Source of the DNA: Pichia kudriavzevii
Taxonomy: Eukaryota > Ascomycota > Pichiomycetes > Pichiales > Pichiaceae
Length of the DNA stretch: 64,000 bases
Direction of reading: 5' to 3'
Assembly: GCF_003054445.1 (NCBI RefSeq)
Contig: NC_042508.1
Location: 1,860,001-1,924,000, forward strand
In this document: one piece after another, positions 38,882 to 49,098 of the stretch
Position numbering within the stretch: position 1 is the stretch's first letter
Layout: every line of letters begins with the position of its first letter
Notes under the pieces: model-generated
The model's input: the letters and a program-made list of their open reading frames with translations, nothing else
The model's database searches: none
What the model was told of the DNA's origin: nothing
Made by a program: the position numbers and the translations under genes

Positions 38882-40303
38882 CTACTTCTTCTTGTTCTTA
38901 GATGAAGCTTCAGCAGCTAGCTTCTCCTTAAAGGCCTGACTTCTTTTGGTGACCCTTGCATCGGCTGCCCTCCTCTCCTTTCTTGCACCATGTCTTTGTT
39001 TGACAACTCCATTACGCCCTAGCACAGTCTTACCCTTGACGGCACGTTCACCTTCGACAACCAATTTACCCAATGTTTTACGATCACCCTTACCCAATTG
39101 TTTGGCCCTTCCAACAACAGTCTTTTGTTGATCATTTAATTTGGAAAATTTCTTACGCATATCATCATTATTACGCATGATTTTTTTACTTCTTGTGATT
39201 CTCAGTGTTCTTTTTCCCATTTTCTTACCGTTTAATAATAGCGATTTTGTGACATAATTGGTGTCAATAAATTGAATAATAGCAAAACCTTTACCAAATG
39301 AAGTTTTGGAATCCCTAACAATTCGTACATTTTCAATGACATTTTTCGTGTCTTTCTTATCTTTCTTCTCGATTAACTTATCATTGAAGTACTTCCATAA
39401 TGTTTCTTCCTTTTCTTGAAAATCTAAATTACCAACAAAAATTGATAGTTTATTATCCTTTTTGGCTGGGTGTGTTAAATGATCAATTCTTAAATGATGA
39501 TCTCTGTAAACAACACCGTTGAGTTTTTTTGCTTTGAGTGATACATCCTTACTCTTGAAGACAACATATGCATTCATGACGTTTTCAAGATCAACCTCTT
39601 TGGATATATATGCAACTTTACGTGGCGCAGTTGTTGTAGAATGCAAAGACCTGAACCTCACAGACTCAATCAAACTTGTATTTTCAGGACATTCCAAACT
39701 TTTATTGATGAAATTCTTGAAATCTTTAGTTTCCCTCTTACTTGATATAATAATCGATGGCACATTGCCAATAAAAATAGTCCGTTCCGCCTTTTCAAAC
39801 TCCTTATCCTTTAAATCAAGGACTTGAGCCGCAGTTGTCTTAGTTTTCGTTGGTTTACCATTTGCAGTTTCTGCAGACTCCGTAGATTCTTCCATTGTTG
39901 CATCTTCAACGCCCTCCTCATCGGAACAACCTGCTTCACCAACTTGAGCTTCATCATCAGAATCTTCAGATTCTTCATTCTCAGATTCTTCATCTCCTGA
40001 CTCTTCAGCTTCAGATACTACTAATTTAGACATGTACTTATCTTCCAATGCCCCATCATCATCGTCAAGGTCCATTTTCTCACCAACTTTCTCTCTATGT
40101 TCAGGGTGCTCTTTATCTGCTACATTCTGATCTGCTGTACCATTGTCATTGTTCGAAGCATCATCACCATTTTTTGCTGCTTTCCTTTCGTCTCTTTTCT
40201 TTTGCTTTCTTTCCTTCTTCTTGATTTGAACAATCGTTCTCTGCTTTTCAGCAACCAGCTTTTCGTTATCGATCACAGTAGGTTTAGCAAATAGTCCAGA
40301 CAT
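38882..40303 (-). CDS. NOP12: nucleolar RNA-binding protein NOP12
   Basis: 473 residues from ATG 40303; the frame upstream has only a TTG. Begins MSGLFAKPTV, then a KKERKQKKRDERK basic stretch and a long acidic region (about 85-150). Two RRM domains follow: the first starts ERTIFIGNVP (about 175) and the second KLSIFVGNLDF (about 288) with its RNP1 GKGFAIIQF. A basic KMGKRTLRITRSKK tail and C-terminus KNKKK close it. Nop12 acts in pre-25S/5.8S rRNA processing in the nucleolus. Length and order match the yeast protein. Confidence 0.93.
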   Translation of the reverse strand: MSGLFAKPTVIDNEKLVAEKQRTIVQIKKKERKQKKRDERKAAKNGDDASNNDNGTADQNVADKEHPEHREKVGEKMDLDDDDGALEDKYMSKLVVSEAEESGDEESENEESEDSDDEAQVGEAGCSDEEGVEDATMEESTESAETANGKPTKTKTTAAQVLDLKDKEFEKAERTIFIGNVPSIIISSKRETKDFKNFINKSLECPENTSLIESVRFRSLHSTTTAPRKVAYISKEVDLENVMNAYVVFKSKDVSLKAKKLNGVVYRDHHLRIDHLTHPAKKDNKLSIFVGNLDFQEKEETLWKYFNDKLIEKKDKKDTKNVIENVRIVRDSKTSFGKGFAIIQFIDTNYVTKSLLLNGKKMGKRTLRITRSKKIMRNNDDMRKKFSKLNDQQKTVVGRAKQLGKGDRKTLGKLVVEGERAVKGKTVLGRNGVVKQRHGARKERRAADARVTKRSQAFKEKLAAEASSKNKKK

Positions 40304-40634
40304 TCTCAACTATGTTTTATTTGCTACGCTTGTTACCAATTAACGGGTTCTGAAATATAATAGAAAAAGTCCAAAAAAAATCTTCACAAATTATCAGAAT
40401 AATTTCACCATACACAAAAAATTACAAAAAAATACTTTTGTAGTTTCCTTAAAGGGAAAACTCCAACTTTTTCCCGCTTTGTTTTATGATCCGTACACCA
40501 AATAGGTGGGTCTCAGGAGTAAGATGACCGCTTTATCAATTTCTTATCAGTATATGAGGATAATCTACTGTAATGGATTAGCCACATTTTTGGACACAAG
40601 CTTCTTTTCTTAGTTTGAAATTACAAGTACAAAC
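40304..40634. promoter_or_regulatory. divergent promoter NOP12 / bleomycin hydrolase
   Basis: A-rich stretches at 40370-40440. No gene seen. Confidence 0.35.
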
Positions 40635-42149
40635 ATGGGTCAAAACACGTCCAAGCCAAGCAAAAATAAACCTACCTACACCATAGTCAACTCCGCATCG
40701 GATGCCGATGATGAGTTGGTCTTGAAATTGCAATCGTTGTTAGTCGATGAGACTAGAGGAGACGAACAAGCAAGTACTACAGGTATGAAACTATTATCGC
40801 AAGAAAATTTGGGTAAGTGGAATGAGGAGATTCTGAACGACCCAACTAAGAAGTTGGCATTGAATTGTATGACTGGCAATGATATCGATAAGATTATTGC
40901 TAATACACAATCAATTGCGGAGAATAACATTGACTTGTTCAACTACAACGTTAAGTTTGAAGGTAAGCCAATCACAAACCAGAAATCCTCTGGTAGATGT
41001 TGGTTGTTTGCATCGACAAATGTGTTTAAGGAATTCATCAAAAACTCCTATAATTTAGATGATTTTGAATTTTCTCAAAATTATCTATTCTTTTATGATA
41101 AATTAGAAAAGTCGAATTGGTTTTTGAATAGAGTTCTGGAGTCCTACAATGAAGATCTCGATTCAAGATATATCCAGTTTTTACTACAATTACCTGAGAA
41201 CGATGGTGGACAATGGGATATGATTGTTAACCTAGTAAATGGTTATGGTTTAGTTCCAAAGTCAACCTATCCAGATTCTGCATCTTCAATCAATTCGGGT
41301 AGATTGAATTATTTTGTAAATAACAAATTGAGAGAATTTGCCATTGTATTAAGAAACTTGAAAAGGCAAGAATCAGCTAAATTTGAGAAGCTTGGTAGCT
41401 CCTTCAGCTCGGAGATTCCAAATGTTTTGAAGTCCATGTTGAAGGAAATCCATACCATTCTGTCGTTGACCTTGGGCATCCCACCAAAACCAACCGATGA
41501 TATAGTTTGGGAATACAAGGATAAACATGGTAACTTTCATAGGATCGAGACAACTCCTTTGGAATTTTATAATAACATACTAAACTTTAAAGCTGATGAA
41601 TATTTCTCCTTGATTCATGATCCAAGAAATGATGAGGGGTTGTACACAGTTGATAAGTTAGGTAATATCGAGGGTGGTAAACCTATTGAATACGTCAATA
41701 CATCAATTGAAAATCTAAAACAAGCTGCTATTTCGATGATACAAGCAAACGTTCCAGTTTTTTTTGGCTCAGACGTTGGCAAATTTGAAGATACTGAGAA
41801 AGGTTTACTTGATGTTAAATCATGGGACTATAGTCTTGGCTTTGGAACGGACATGAAATTAACCAAAAAGCAGAGATTATTAACGGGTTCTTCAGCAATG
41901 ACTCATGCCATGGTTTTGACGGGTGTTCATTTGGTCAACGGTAAACCAGTCAGATGGAAGGTTGAAAACTCTTGGGGTGAATATGGTCAACATAAAGGTT
42001 ACTTTGTTATGTCAGATGCTTGGTTTGACGAGTATGTTTTACAAATAGTTACCAATGAATCTTTTACATCCAAGAAGTTGACAGATATTTGGAAGTCAAA
42101 AGATTATAAAGTATTGCCATATTATGATCCAATGGGTGCGTTAGCATAA
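40635..42149 (+). CDS. LAP3: bleomycin hydrolase-type cysteine aminopeptidase
   Basis: 504-residue C1B papain-fold peptidase (Lap3/Blh1/Gal6), a cytosolic homohexamer that hydrolyses homocysteine thiolactone and small peptides. Catalytic Cys122 lies in SSGRCWLFA, His424 in AMTHAMVLTG and Asn445 in VENSWGE; the oxyanion Gln precedes Cys in ITNQKSSG. The C-terminus ending ALA is the arm that sits in the active site and makes the enzyme an aminopeptidase. The N-terminus MGQNTSKPSK fits the N-myristoylation pattern (Gly2, Ser6, Lys7), which I do not know from the S. cerevisiae enzyme. Confidence 0.95.
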   Translation: MGQNTSKPSKNKPTYTIVNSASDADDELVLKLQSLLVDETRGDEQASTTGMKLLSQENLGKWNEEILNDPTKKLALNCMTGNDIDKIIANTQSIAENNIDLFNYNVKFEGKPITNQKSSGRCWLFASTNVFKEFIKNSYNLDDFEFSQNYLFFYDKLEKSNWFLNRVLESYNEDLDSRYIQFLLQLPENDGGQWDMIVNLVNGYGLVPKSTYPDSASSINSGRLNYFVNNKLREFAIVLRNLKRQESAKFEKLGSSFSSEIPNVLKSMLKEIHTILSLTLGIPPKPTDDIVWEYKDKHGNFHRIETTPLEFYNNILNFKADEYFSLIHDPRNDEGLYTVDKLGNIEGGKPIEYVNTSIENLKQAAISMIQANVPVFFGSDVGKFEDTEKGLLDVKSWDYSLGFGTDMKLTKKQRLLTGSSAMTHAMVLTGVHLVNGKPVRWKVENSWGEYGQHKGYFVMSDAWFDEYVLQIVTNESFTSKKLTDIWKSKDYKVLPYYDPMGALA

Positions 42150-42224
42150 ACGATAAGACAAGGAAAAAGCCCAAAAAAATGAAAGAAATGTTCTGAAGAT
42201 GCCAACATTTTATATCTTATAAAA

Positions 42225-43850
42225 CTATATACCAATCACTTTTTTGAAAACTTCCCGTTTCGTAGATTTCCCTGTTTTAATGCCCTTGCTTACCAGGTCA
42301 CCAACTAGATTTTGATGATGATGATGATGATGTGGTTGGTATTTCTGGGACCAATCAATACCGATTGTTTCCCAAACAGTTACGGGTATTGATTTCGGTA
42401 ACTTTCTACCATACAAGCATTGGTCTATAAGCCACATTCCAACAATGAATTCCTCATATGTTAATGTCGAATCATCGAACATATTCCTATCAATGTCTAG
42501 CAAGTTATAGCTAACTTGTTGTTCTCTTGTGTCATCTTGCACATTCTCAGATGAACGTGAACCATTCGTATTTGTCATTATCTGGTTCTTCGGTATTTCA
42601 ACTAACCATTCTTTTGATCCGTTGTTAACTGCTTTTATCCAACGTCTTTTTCGATCATCTAATACCAACGACCAAATCTTGGATAAGGTTGTCTTATCGA
42701 TTTTCGACCTCGTCCAGATTTCATAGACGATCAAACTGTGGATCCTTTCGTTTAGTGGTGTATAAGTGTTTACAAAATTTGATAATTTCAAACTTTCAGC
42801 GTCAACTAGCCTAGGGTCAAGATCAAGGTATGAGGATTTGTTTGCTGCAAACACCCCCTCGTAACGTTTTTTCTCGTCTGATGTGATCATGTTCAGAGTT
42901 TCTCGTTCATGGTTCTTCCAGGGCTTGTTTTCGTTGAATCCAGACTTGCTGTTCTTATTTTTCGACTTTTTATCATCCCTCAAAGTAGTCCTGAAAACCA
43001 ACTGTTGTGATGGTACATTTGCTGACTGCTGTTGGTAAATTGAATTACTAGTACCCATGGAATTCCTTAGCCTTTGATTCGGTGCTGTGTTGTCAGGAGC
43101 AGTAGTTGCACTAGGCATTGGTGGATCAACTGAAATGACAGAGGTATTCAAGTCGAGCTTCTTGATGTGGCTGGGTATTTGTGTCGTAGATATTGGATAG
43201 TGAGAAGGTATAATATTACTGTCATTAGACAGTGATTTGGGGCTAGAAGAAGGAGTAGAAACAATTGATGTCGGCGCTTGTAAGGAAACTTCTGATTGGA
43301 GTAAGTGATTTGCTATTATCGTTGGATTTGTAGTTTGTGGAACTAATGGGGGTTTCCGAACCCTTTGCTTCCTCAACAACTTTGGCGAAGTTGCGTTAGA
43401 TATAATCATCTCTGGATTTCTCTTTGCAATTGACGATGCAGCCGCCAGAGCAGTGGAAGAAGAGCTATTGTTTATATCATTCCACTTGTTATTTTTACTC
43501 GATATCGATGTTGCTGATTGAGGCACTTGGGAGGTTGGTGTATTATAAATAGAATAATCTCTTGACCCATTGGCTTTATCTGCATGTAAATTATCTACTG
43601 ATGATGATGTTTGAAGTGGCCTCATGGATGGTTGATTTCTGCTTACTGTTGTCCTCATTTTGTGTAATTTGGATGTTCTAATCGTATTTTCTTGTCTTCC
43701 AAGCTGTTTATTATCGGCGCTGCCATTGATGCTGGGGACCTTGTTAGCATTATTAGTTGATGAAGGGGCAGGATGCGATGTAAAGAGAGCTGCGGCTGCA
43801 ATGGCGGCCTGGCTCGCCGTCGTACTTGGAGTCCCCTGCGATCCTGTCAT
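42225..43850 (-). CDS. EH-domain protein of the IRS4/TAX4 family
   Basis: 541 residues. About 330 residues of Ser/Thr/Asn/Pro-rich low complexity are followed by an EH domain near the C-terminus (about 340-500). It shows TLSKIWSLV, then LLDIDRNMFDDSTLTYEEFIVG and MWLIDQCLYGRKLPKSIP, the pattern of Irs4 and Tax4. A six-His run (PHHHHHHQN, about 512) precedes the end. Irs4/Tax4 bind and activate the 5-phosphatase Inp51, influencing PI(4,5)P2, autophagy and rDNA silencing. A single gene is expected outside the genome-duplicated yeasts. Confidence 0.88.
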   Translation of the reverse strand: MTGSQGTPSTTASQAAIAAAALFTSHPAPSSTNNANKVPSINGSADNKQLGRQENTIRTSKLHKMRTTVSRNQPSMRPLQTSSSVDNLHADKANGSRDYSIYNTPTSQVPQSATSISSKNNKWNDINNSSSSTALAAASSIAKRNPEMIISNATSPKLLRKQRVRKPPLVPQTTNPTIIANHLLQSEVSLQAPTSIVSTPSSSPKSLSNDSNIIPSHYPISTTQIPSHIKKLDLNTSVISVDPPMPSATTAPDNTAPNQRLRNSMGTSNSIYQQQSANVPSQQLVFRTTLRDDKKSKNKNSKSGFNENKPWKNHERETLNMITSDEKKRYEGVFAANKSSYLDLDPRLVDAESLKLSNFVNTYTPLNERIHSLIVYEIWTRSKIDKTTLSKIWSLVLDDRKRRWIKAVNNGSKEWLVEIPKNQIMTNTNGSRSSENVQDDTREQQVSYNLLDIDRNMFDDSTLTYEEFIVGMWLIDQCLYGRKLPKSIPVTVWETIGIDWSQKYQPHHHHHHQNLVGDLVSKGIKTGKSTKREVFKKVIGI

Positions 43851-44193
43851 TTTGGTTTAATTTACTGGTCACCAAGATGATGCAGCCTTCACTCTCATAG
43901 AATTGGTAATACAATACGGGGCTTGGACCATCTAACCAGCAAAGGATTACTTACCGCACTTTAAAATTGTGAAAAAAAAATTATACATGCACACAAATTT
44001 CTCATTGTAGTAGACGTTTGCAGAAAAATCAATATGAACATGAAAAAATCAGTGTGCAGCAAATTTTTTTGCAACACTTTTTTTAAACGTCTATGTGTTT
44101 TTTTATAAATTTTGTGTTTTTAGTACTATTCTCCAGTACAGCAAGGCTCTTTTTTACTTCACGCTAATAGAGAAAACTTAATTTTAAGACTCA
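43851..44193. promoter_or_regulatory. divergent promoter IRS4-like / HMT1
   Basis: AT-rich, with A- and T-runs at 43971-43980, 44064-44091 and 44099-44105. No gene seen. Confidence 0.35.
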
Positions 44194-45246
44194 ATGACCA
44201 CAGAAAATATACAATCTTCTGCAACAGATAAGAAATCTCTAGCATTTTCAGAACAACATTATTTTTCATCTTATGACCATTTTGGTATTCATGAGGAAAT
44301 GTTGAAAGACAGAGTGAGAACACTGTCATACAGGAATGCGATTATGAAGAACAAGCATTTGTTCAAGGACAAGATTGTTCTTGATGTTGGCTGTGGTACT
44401 GGTGTTTTATCGATGTTTGCAGCACAAGCAGGTGCAAAGCATGTTTTAGCGGTCGATATGTCCAACATCATCGAAATGGCCGAAAAGGTCATTGATTTGA
44501 ATGGTTTCTCCGATAAAATTACCCTGTTCAAGGGTAAACTTGAAGATGTCAAGCTACCATATAAGGAAGTTGATATCATTATAAGTGAGTGGATGGGATA
44601 CTTTTTACTCTATGAATCCATGCTAGACACAGTTTTAGTTGCAAGAGATCTTTATTTGAAAGAGGGTGGTCTTTTGTTTCCTGACAAGGCAACTATTCAT
44701 GTTGCAATGGTTGAAGACGAGGAGTATAAGAATGAGAAGATCCATTTCTGGGAAGACCCAATGCAACTATACGGCTTTGACTACACGCCATTCTTGAAGG
44801 TTGCAATGAGCGAACCATTAGTGGATACCGTTGATAATGGCAGTGTAGTTACGGGTCACTACGAATTGATTGAGTTTGATTTGAATACGGTCAAGATTGA
44901 AGATTTGGCGTTTGAGAGGAAATTCAAGTTGAAGGCAACAAGGGATGATAAGATCCATGCTTTATTAGCGTGGTTTGATTGCTCCTTCCCAAGTGATAAA
45001 CCGGAAAACGTAGTCACTTTTTCAACAGGCGCCCATGCTCCATACACACATTGGAAACAAACTGTTTTCTACCTTGATCAAGTTTTGGATGTTAAAAAGG
45101 GTGAAGAGATCACCGGTTCCTTGGCAAGTAGACCTAACGAGTTCAATAATAGAGAACTGGATATTGAACTTAGATGGAACTTCCCGGCAAGCGGTGAAGA
45201 AGATTCCCGTAGACAGAGCGGTAAATACAACTACTTTTTGCGTTAA
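44194..45246 (+). CDS. HMT1: type I protein arginine methyltransferase HMT1
   Basis: 350 residues (yeast Hmt1 is about 348). SAM-binding motif VLDVGCGTG at 62-70, double-E loop SEWMGYFLLYESM at 131-143, and THW loop in APYTHWKQT near 284; the C-terminal beta-barrel and dimerisation arm are intact. Hmt1 makes asymmetric dimethylarginine on hnRNP-type proteins (Npl3, Hrp1, Nab2) and affects their nuclear export. The segmental duplication begins inside this gene at codon 172, and residues from about 173 to the end are repeated 10.6 kb downstream. Confidence 0.97.
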   Translation: MTTENIQSSATDKKSLAFSEQHYFSSYDHFGIHEEMLKDRVRTLSYRNAIMKNKHLFKDKIVLDVGCGTGVLSMFAAQAGAKHVLAVDMSNIIEMAEKVIDLNGFSDKITLFKGKLEDVKLPYKEVDIIISEWMGYFLLYESMLDTVLVARDLYLKEGGLLFPDKATIHVAMVEDEEYKNEKIHFWEDPMQLYGFDYTPFLKVAMSEPLVDTVDNGSVVTGHYELIEFDLNTVKIEDLAFERKFKLKATRDDKIHALLAWFDCSFPSDKPENVVTFSTGAHAPYTHWKQTVFYLDQVLDVKKGEEITGSLASRPNEFNNRELDIELRWNFPASGEEDSRRQSGKYNYFLR

Positions 45247-46039
45247 CTTAACTAATCAAACAAATAGATTTCCGGCCTACATATGAAAATACATTATGTA
45301 TATCCTTTTACTAATTAATCACTTTTTTTTTCCTTTTTGACTTAACATCCTAAAGTTCTTCTTTGTTATTAGTCTTGCAATTTCAGAGTTGACGGTGCCA
45401 AGAAAAATTCCTAAGAGCCAGGAATAGACAGAATTATTTGACTCGAAAATGTTGAGTGTTTTTGGTTGCCAAAATCTCAATACAATAGAAAGTTCAGCAA
45501 CTCCGGACATAATCATCATGCGTTATGCTAGTAAAGTTTAATAGGAAATGGTTTTCGAGAGAATAAAAAATTTGGAAACTTTTACGGTATCTCTGGGGAT
45601 CCGCATTTTTTTGTTTGCGAAACTGAGATTGGTATTGGGGAAGTGTAGAGAATACATATCGAAGGAATCGAAGAATCGAAGTAAAGTTAAAAAAAGAGAG
45701 GGGGAGGGGGGGGGATGCCGGGTTGGTTTTGGGGATGAAAAAACGATTGTAAATTTTTAAAATTAAAATAATGAAGGTGCCAGTTAGAGCTAGAAACCAT
45801 ACTTTTGTGACATGTTCCAAGTGACGTAAAAGAGATGGTTTTTTTGACATACTATTAGAATTTGAAATAAAAAGAACGGGGAAGTATTATATACACCTAT
45901 CATGTTCCAAGTGATAGATACATATAATGGCTGCCCAAATTCTTCTTTTTGTCCTTTGCAAATGAAATAGAAAACGAATGAAGCAGACAAAACATAACAT
46001 AATGTGGCAAAGGAAACCTAATAAAAATGTTTTTTAGAC
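45247..46039. other. HMT1/PRY spacer, left copy
   Basis: A 63-67 codon minus-strand ORF (45519-45319) encodes MSGVAELSIVLRFWQPKTL and a hydrophobic segment YSWLLGIFLGTV, then a basic tail. It is kept in the right copy with one changed residue. This looks like a possible small membrane protein, but no family is recognised. A second minus ORF (45850-45494) is broken in the right copy by a 2-base change in a G-run (45704-45714) and is unlikely to be coding. Confidence 0.4.
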
Positions 46040-47077
46040 TTAGTTAGGTATTGGGAAACCTTTTAGGGTTGCTGGGTTGATTGGTTCATGGACGTAGAGT
46101 CTGTAATAATAAGATAAATCATCTGGATCGTCCCAATTACCGGATTCATAATAGTTGCAGATGATATAGTCACCATAAACCTCACCACAATATTTGTATC
46201 CGCAACCAACTTCTGTTGTTCTTGACCAGACCAATTGTGTGAAATGACCGGTACTTTCATCAAATTTAGGATCGTTATAATTGTAGTATTCAATTTCATT
46301 AAACCAAGCTCTAACAGCCCATGCCTTTTCAAAACTATATCCGTACGCCAAATTTTCACCTAGTTGCTCACCTTTATATGTTTTACCAGTATGAGTTAAA
46401 ATACCATTACATTGATAGTTATTAGCAGAATCTTGAGCAAGAGATGCAATCTCATCGCTCCAAGTCAATGCAGGAGTATCTTGCATTAAAGATCTGAAAT
46501 AATTATGCGCTTCCAAGTATCTAGATTTGAAACTTGTGTAAGGCTCGGATTCGTACGGAGGAGTTGCAGGTAGCGAGGAAGAAGTTGGAGCTGCTGATGA
46601 AGATGTGGATGATGATGAAGTTGATGAAGTTGAGGAGGATGATGTAGTTATTGGTTTAGCGGTAGTTGTTGCTGGAGTGAGCTTTGATGTTGTCGCCGAA
46701 GAAGAGGAGAACGTAGAGGTTGTTTCTCCTTGGGTTAAGGTAGATAATGTGGTTGGCGTCGATGGTGCTGTGGTTTCAACGGAGGTACTTGAGGCAGCAG
46801 GATCCTCTGAAGAAGCAGATGAGGTATTTTCCTGGGTGGATTTAGTGGTTATCTGTGAAGAAGTCAAAGTAGAATCTTGTGAAGAGGTGCTGCTTGCCGA
46901 AGTGCTCGTTGTAGATGGTTTTTCTTGGGAGGTAACATGTTGAGGGAATGGTATTGCAGAAGTGGAATAAACGGTGGTGGTTTTTGGAGACGCACACTGT
47001 TTCTGACTAGCAGCATCAACATATACGGCCTGTAGAGCAATGGCCAAAGACGATAGTAGTGCAGCAGATAGCTTCAT
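46040..47077 (-). CDS. secreted CAP-domain (PRY) protein, left copy
   Basis: 345 residues. A signal peptide (about 1-22, ending YVDA-A) precedes a long Ser/Thr-rich, probably O-mannosylated stalk (about 30-175) and a C-terminal CAP/SCP domain (about 185-335). Family signatures are EAHNYFRSLM, LTWSDEIASLAQD, GHFTQLVWSRTTEVGCG and YIICNYYESGNW. S. cerevisiae Pry proteins bind and export sterols and fatty acids. The PRY1/2/3 assignment is not possible by eye; there is no GPI signal, unlike Pry3. The right copy differs by two codons fewer in a Ser run. Confidence 0.93.
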   Translation of the reverse strand: MKLSAALLSSLAIALQAVYVDAASQKQCASPKTTTVYSTSAIPFPQHVTSQEKPSTTSTSASSTSSQDSTLTSSQITTKSTQENTSSASSEDPAASSTSVETTAPSTPTTLSTLTQGETTSTFSSSSATTSKLTPATTTAKPITTSSSSTSSTSSSSTSSSAAPTSSSLPATPPYESEPYTSFKSRYLEAHNYFRSLMQDTPALTWSDEIASLAQDSANNYQCNGILTHTGKTYKGEQLGENLAYGYSFEKAWAVRAWFNEIEYYNYNDPKFDESTGHFTQLVWSRTTEVGCGYKYCGEVYGDYIICNYYESGNWDDPDDLSYYYRLYVHEPINPATLKGFPIPN

Positions 47078-47864
47078 TTGAGAGAGTTTTCGTTGGTGAT
47101 TATTGGAGGCTAGCTATCTAGCAGGGAAGTTGGGCAAAGGTGCAAGTAAGTATGAACTCAGTCAAACAAATAGAACGAGTGATAATAATGGCAATTGAAT
47201 AGCAAATGTGAGCAAAGATATGCAAATATAAATATATTCACTGATATATGCGTATCTATATCTGTATAAACTGCAAAGATATATCAAATGACAAAACCAA
47301 ATAGTAGCCAGAATCTAGCAGTCTCGTAATACCTAAGAGATGGAAACATAGAGAAAGGGGAAAAATGGCTAAATATGTGTTCTTATAGAGCAAGCTAGGG
47401 GCTGATCTAAATCGCATGTCAAGTCCCTCTTGCGGCTCTATACAAAGATAGGAAATTTTAACCTTGTGACACGAACCAAAACACTCTTAAAAAAAAACAG
47501 TCCCAATAGTACAAGCCATCCTCTAACGGAGTCCACGGCCCTGAAAGAACTAGCAGACCGCAAATTTCCTGATTGGGCAGCCTCCCAGATTTCTGCTTGC
47601 GAGATATAAAGCAAGGTCCAAAGTTCCCGACTCCCGAATACGGTTACGTAAGACGCATCACAGTTAGGCATGCGAAAAATAGAACACTCTATTGTGTTTT
47701 AGGCTAGGTTAGTGCTTCTTATAATTTAGTGTGTTTTTGATGCGTCTTTAACGCATTAGCAGTGCATGGATGTGCAGAATAGTATATACTATTGTGTACT
47801 ATACCTTGGAATAATGCGAAATCTTACACCGTACATCATAACTTACCACAAAATACACTAGAGG
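47078..47864. promoter_or_regulatory. PRY / BRL1 spacer with diverged promoter island, left copy
   Basis: The parts next to both genes are almost identical to the right copy, but 47193-47522 is only roughly three quarters to four fifths identical to 57807-58140, with many substitutions and small indels. That island lies about 115-445 bp upstream of the PRY start. No gene seen. Confidence 0.7.
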
Positions 47865-48800
47865 CTATGCATTATGCGCATCTCTGGTTGCCTTCATATA
47901 TCCGAGAGCAAAGTTGCCCATGTACCAAGCACAAACACAGACAAGTACCAGCAACTTGTTCAGTCCACCCAGTCGGGACAATCCGCTCTCTATGGTCCGC
48001 CCCAAAACATGCACAGCAATCTCCAACACGGGGGGTTCCCTGTGGATATCATTCACACCCCCATGGTAGCACACCTCCCACTGGAGACACTCCTCCTTGA
48101 GTGCCGGAAGCTGTCCGTACTCCTCGCATCGGTTCACAATGTACTCTTGTAGGCATTGTTCCCTCATGAAAGAGTTACGAATCTCCATTTTCCGGTACTC
48201 CTCCATTATATCTTGCCGAATCTGGATTAGCACAAGGTACGCGATCCATACGAGAAGGGAGTAATTAATACTCCGTTTGAGCAACTCAAACAATTCCACC
48301 TTCCCGAACCGCATGCTGTTGATATTGATATTGTCTCCGGTTGGCCAGGGTTCCTCGTGCTGATTCGAATTGTAAAAATGGTTGTGGATGACAATTTTTC
48401 TACCGTCTCCTAAACCCTGTGTCAACGTTTGCAACGAACGCTCCTTCGATGGAGTACCTACATCTTCCTCCCTATTCGCTCGCCCGCTGACAGATTTGCC
48501 TACGAGGTATCCATGATTCTCCGGCTGCAAGAGTGCCAATGCACCGGCCATGCGCCTCCCACTTGTCATAGCCGATTCGCTATCAATCTCGTCCTCCAGG
48601 TGCATCTCTTCTTCACCGTCTCCAACTGTATCTTCCACTGGATTTACCACCCGGCGTCGTAATAGAGATTTATCAAAACTATCATCGTAATCCCGCATCT
48701 CGATATCGTCATCATCAACATCATCGTCTATATCCATCGGCTCATAATACCTATCTTGAAGTCGTAGTTTTTCCTCAAGCTCATCGACAATTCTATTCAT
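47865..48800 (-). CDS. nuclear envelope protein of the BRL1/BRR6 family, left copy
   Basis: 311 residues from ATG 48800. The frame continues 20 codons further only to a TTG, with a stop behind it. Acidic N-terminus; FGKVELFELLKRSINYSLLV leads into a first membrane span (about 193-211). The lumenal part has four conserved Cys (EQCLQEY, NRCEEY, EECLQWEVC), followed by a second span (about 280-300). This is the Brl1/Brr6 signature. These proteins act with Apq12 in nuclear pore insertion and membrane fluidity. Whether it equals Brl1 or Brr6 is not resolved. Confidence 0.88.
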   Translation of the reverse strand: MNRIVDELEEKLRLQDRYYEPMDIDDDVDDDDIEMRDYDDSFDKSLLRRRVVNPVEDTVGDGEEEMHLEDEIDSESAMTSGRRMAGALALLQPENHGYLVGKSVSGRANREEDVGTPSKERSLQTLTQGLGDGRKIVIHNHFYNSNQHEEPWPTGDNININSMRFGKVELFELLKRSINYSLLVWIAYLVLIQIRQDIMEEYRKMEIRNSFMREQCLQEYIVNRCEEYGQLPALKEECLQWEVCYHGGVNDIHREPPVLEIAVHVLGRTIESGLSRLGGLNKLLVLVCVCAWYMGNFALGYMKATRDAHNA

Positions 48801-49098
48801 CGTAAACTTCCACAGAGAAGCATCTCCATTGAATCCTGGAGGGGCAGTACAATCCGTCAACTTGGAGGTTCACATGATACGATGTTAAATAAATATAAAA
48901 TAGTTTCGCATCATGAATTTCAAATTTCTTTGACGTTGCAATTATCATTGAAAAAAAAGAAATTTCAAAAAGGGTAATTAAAATTTTCTGTACTACACTG
49001 CAACTTTGGTGCTTAGGTTTTTCTCCCTCCTCCCCATTCTCTCAGCTTTTCTATCACCTCTTTTTGACACTGTTCCCCCGCCTCCCAAGTGAATAAAA

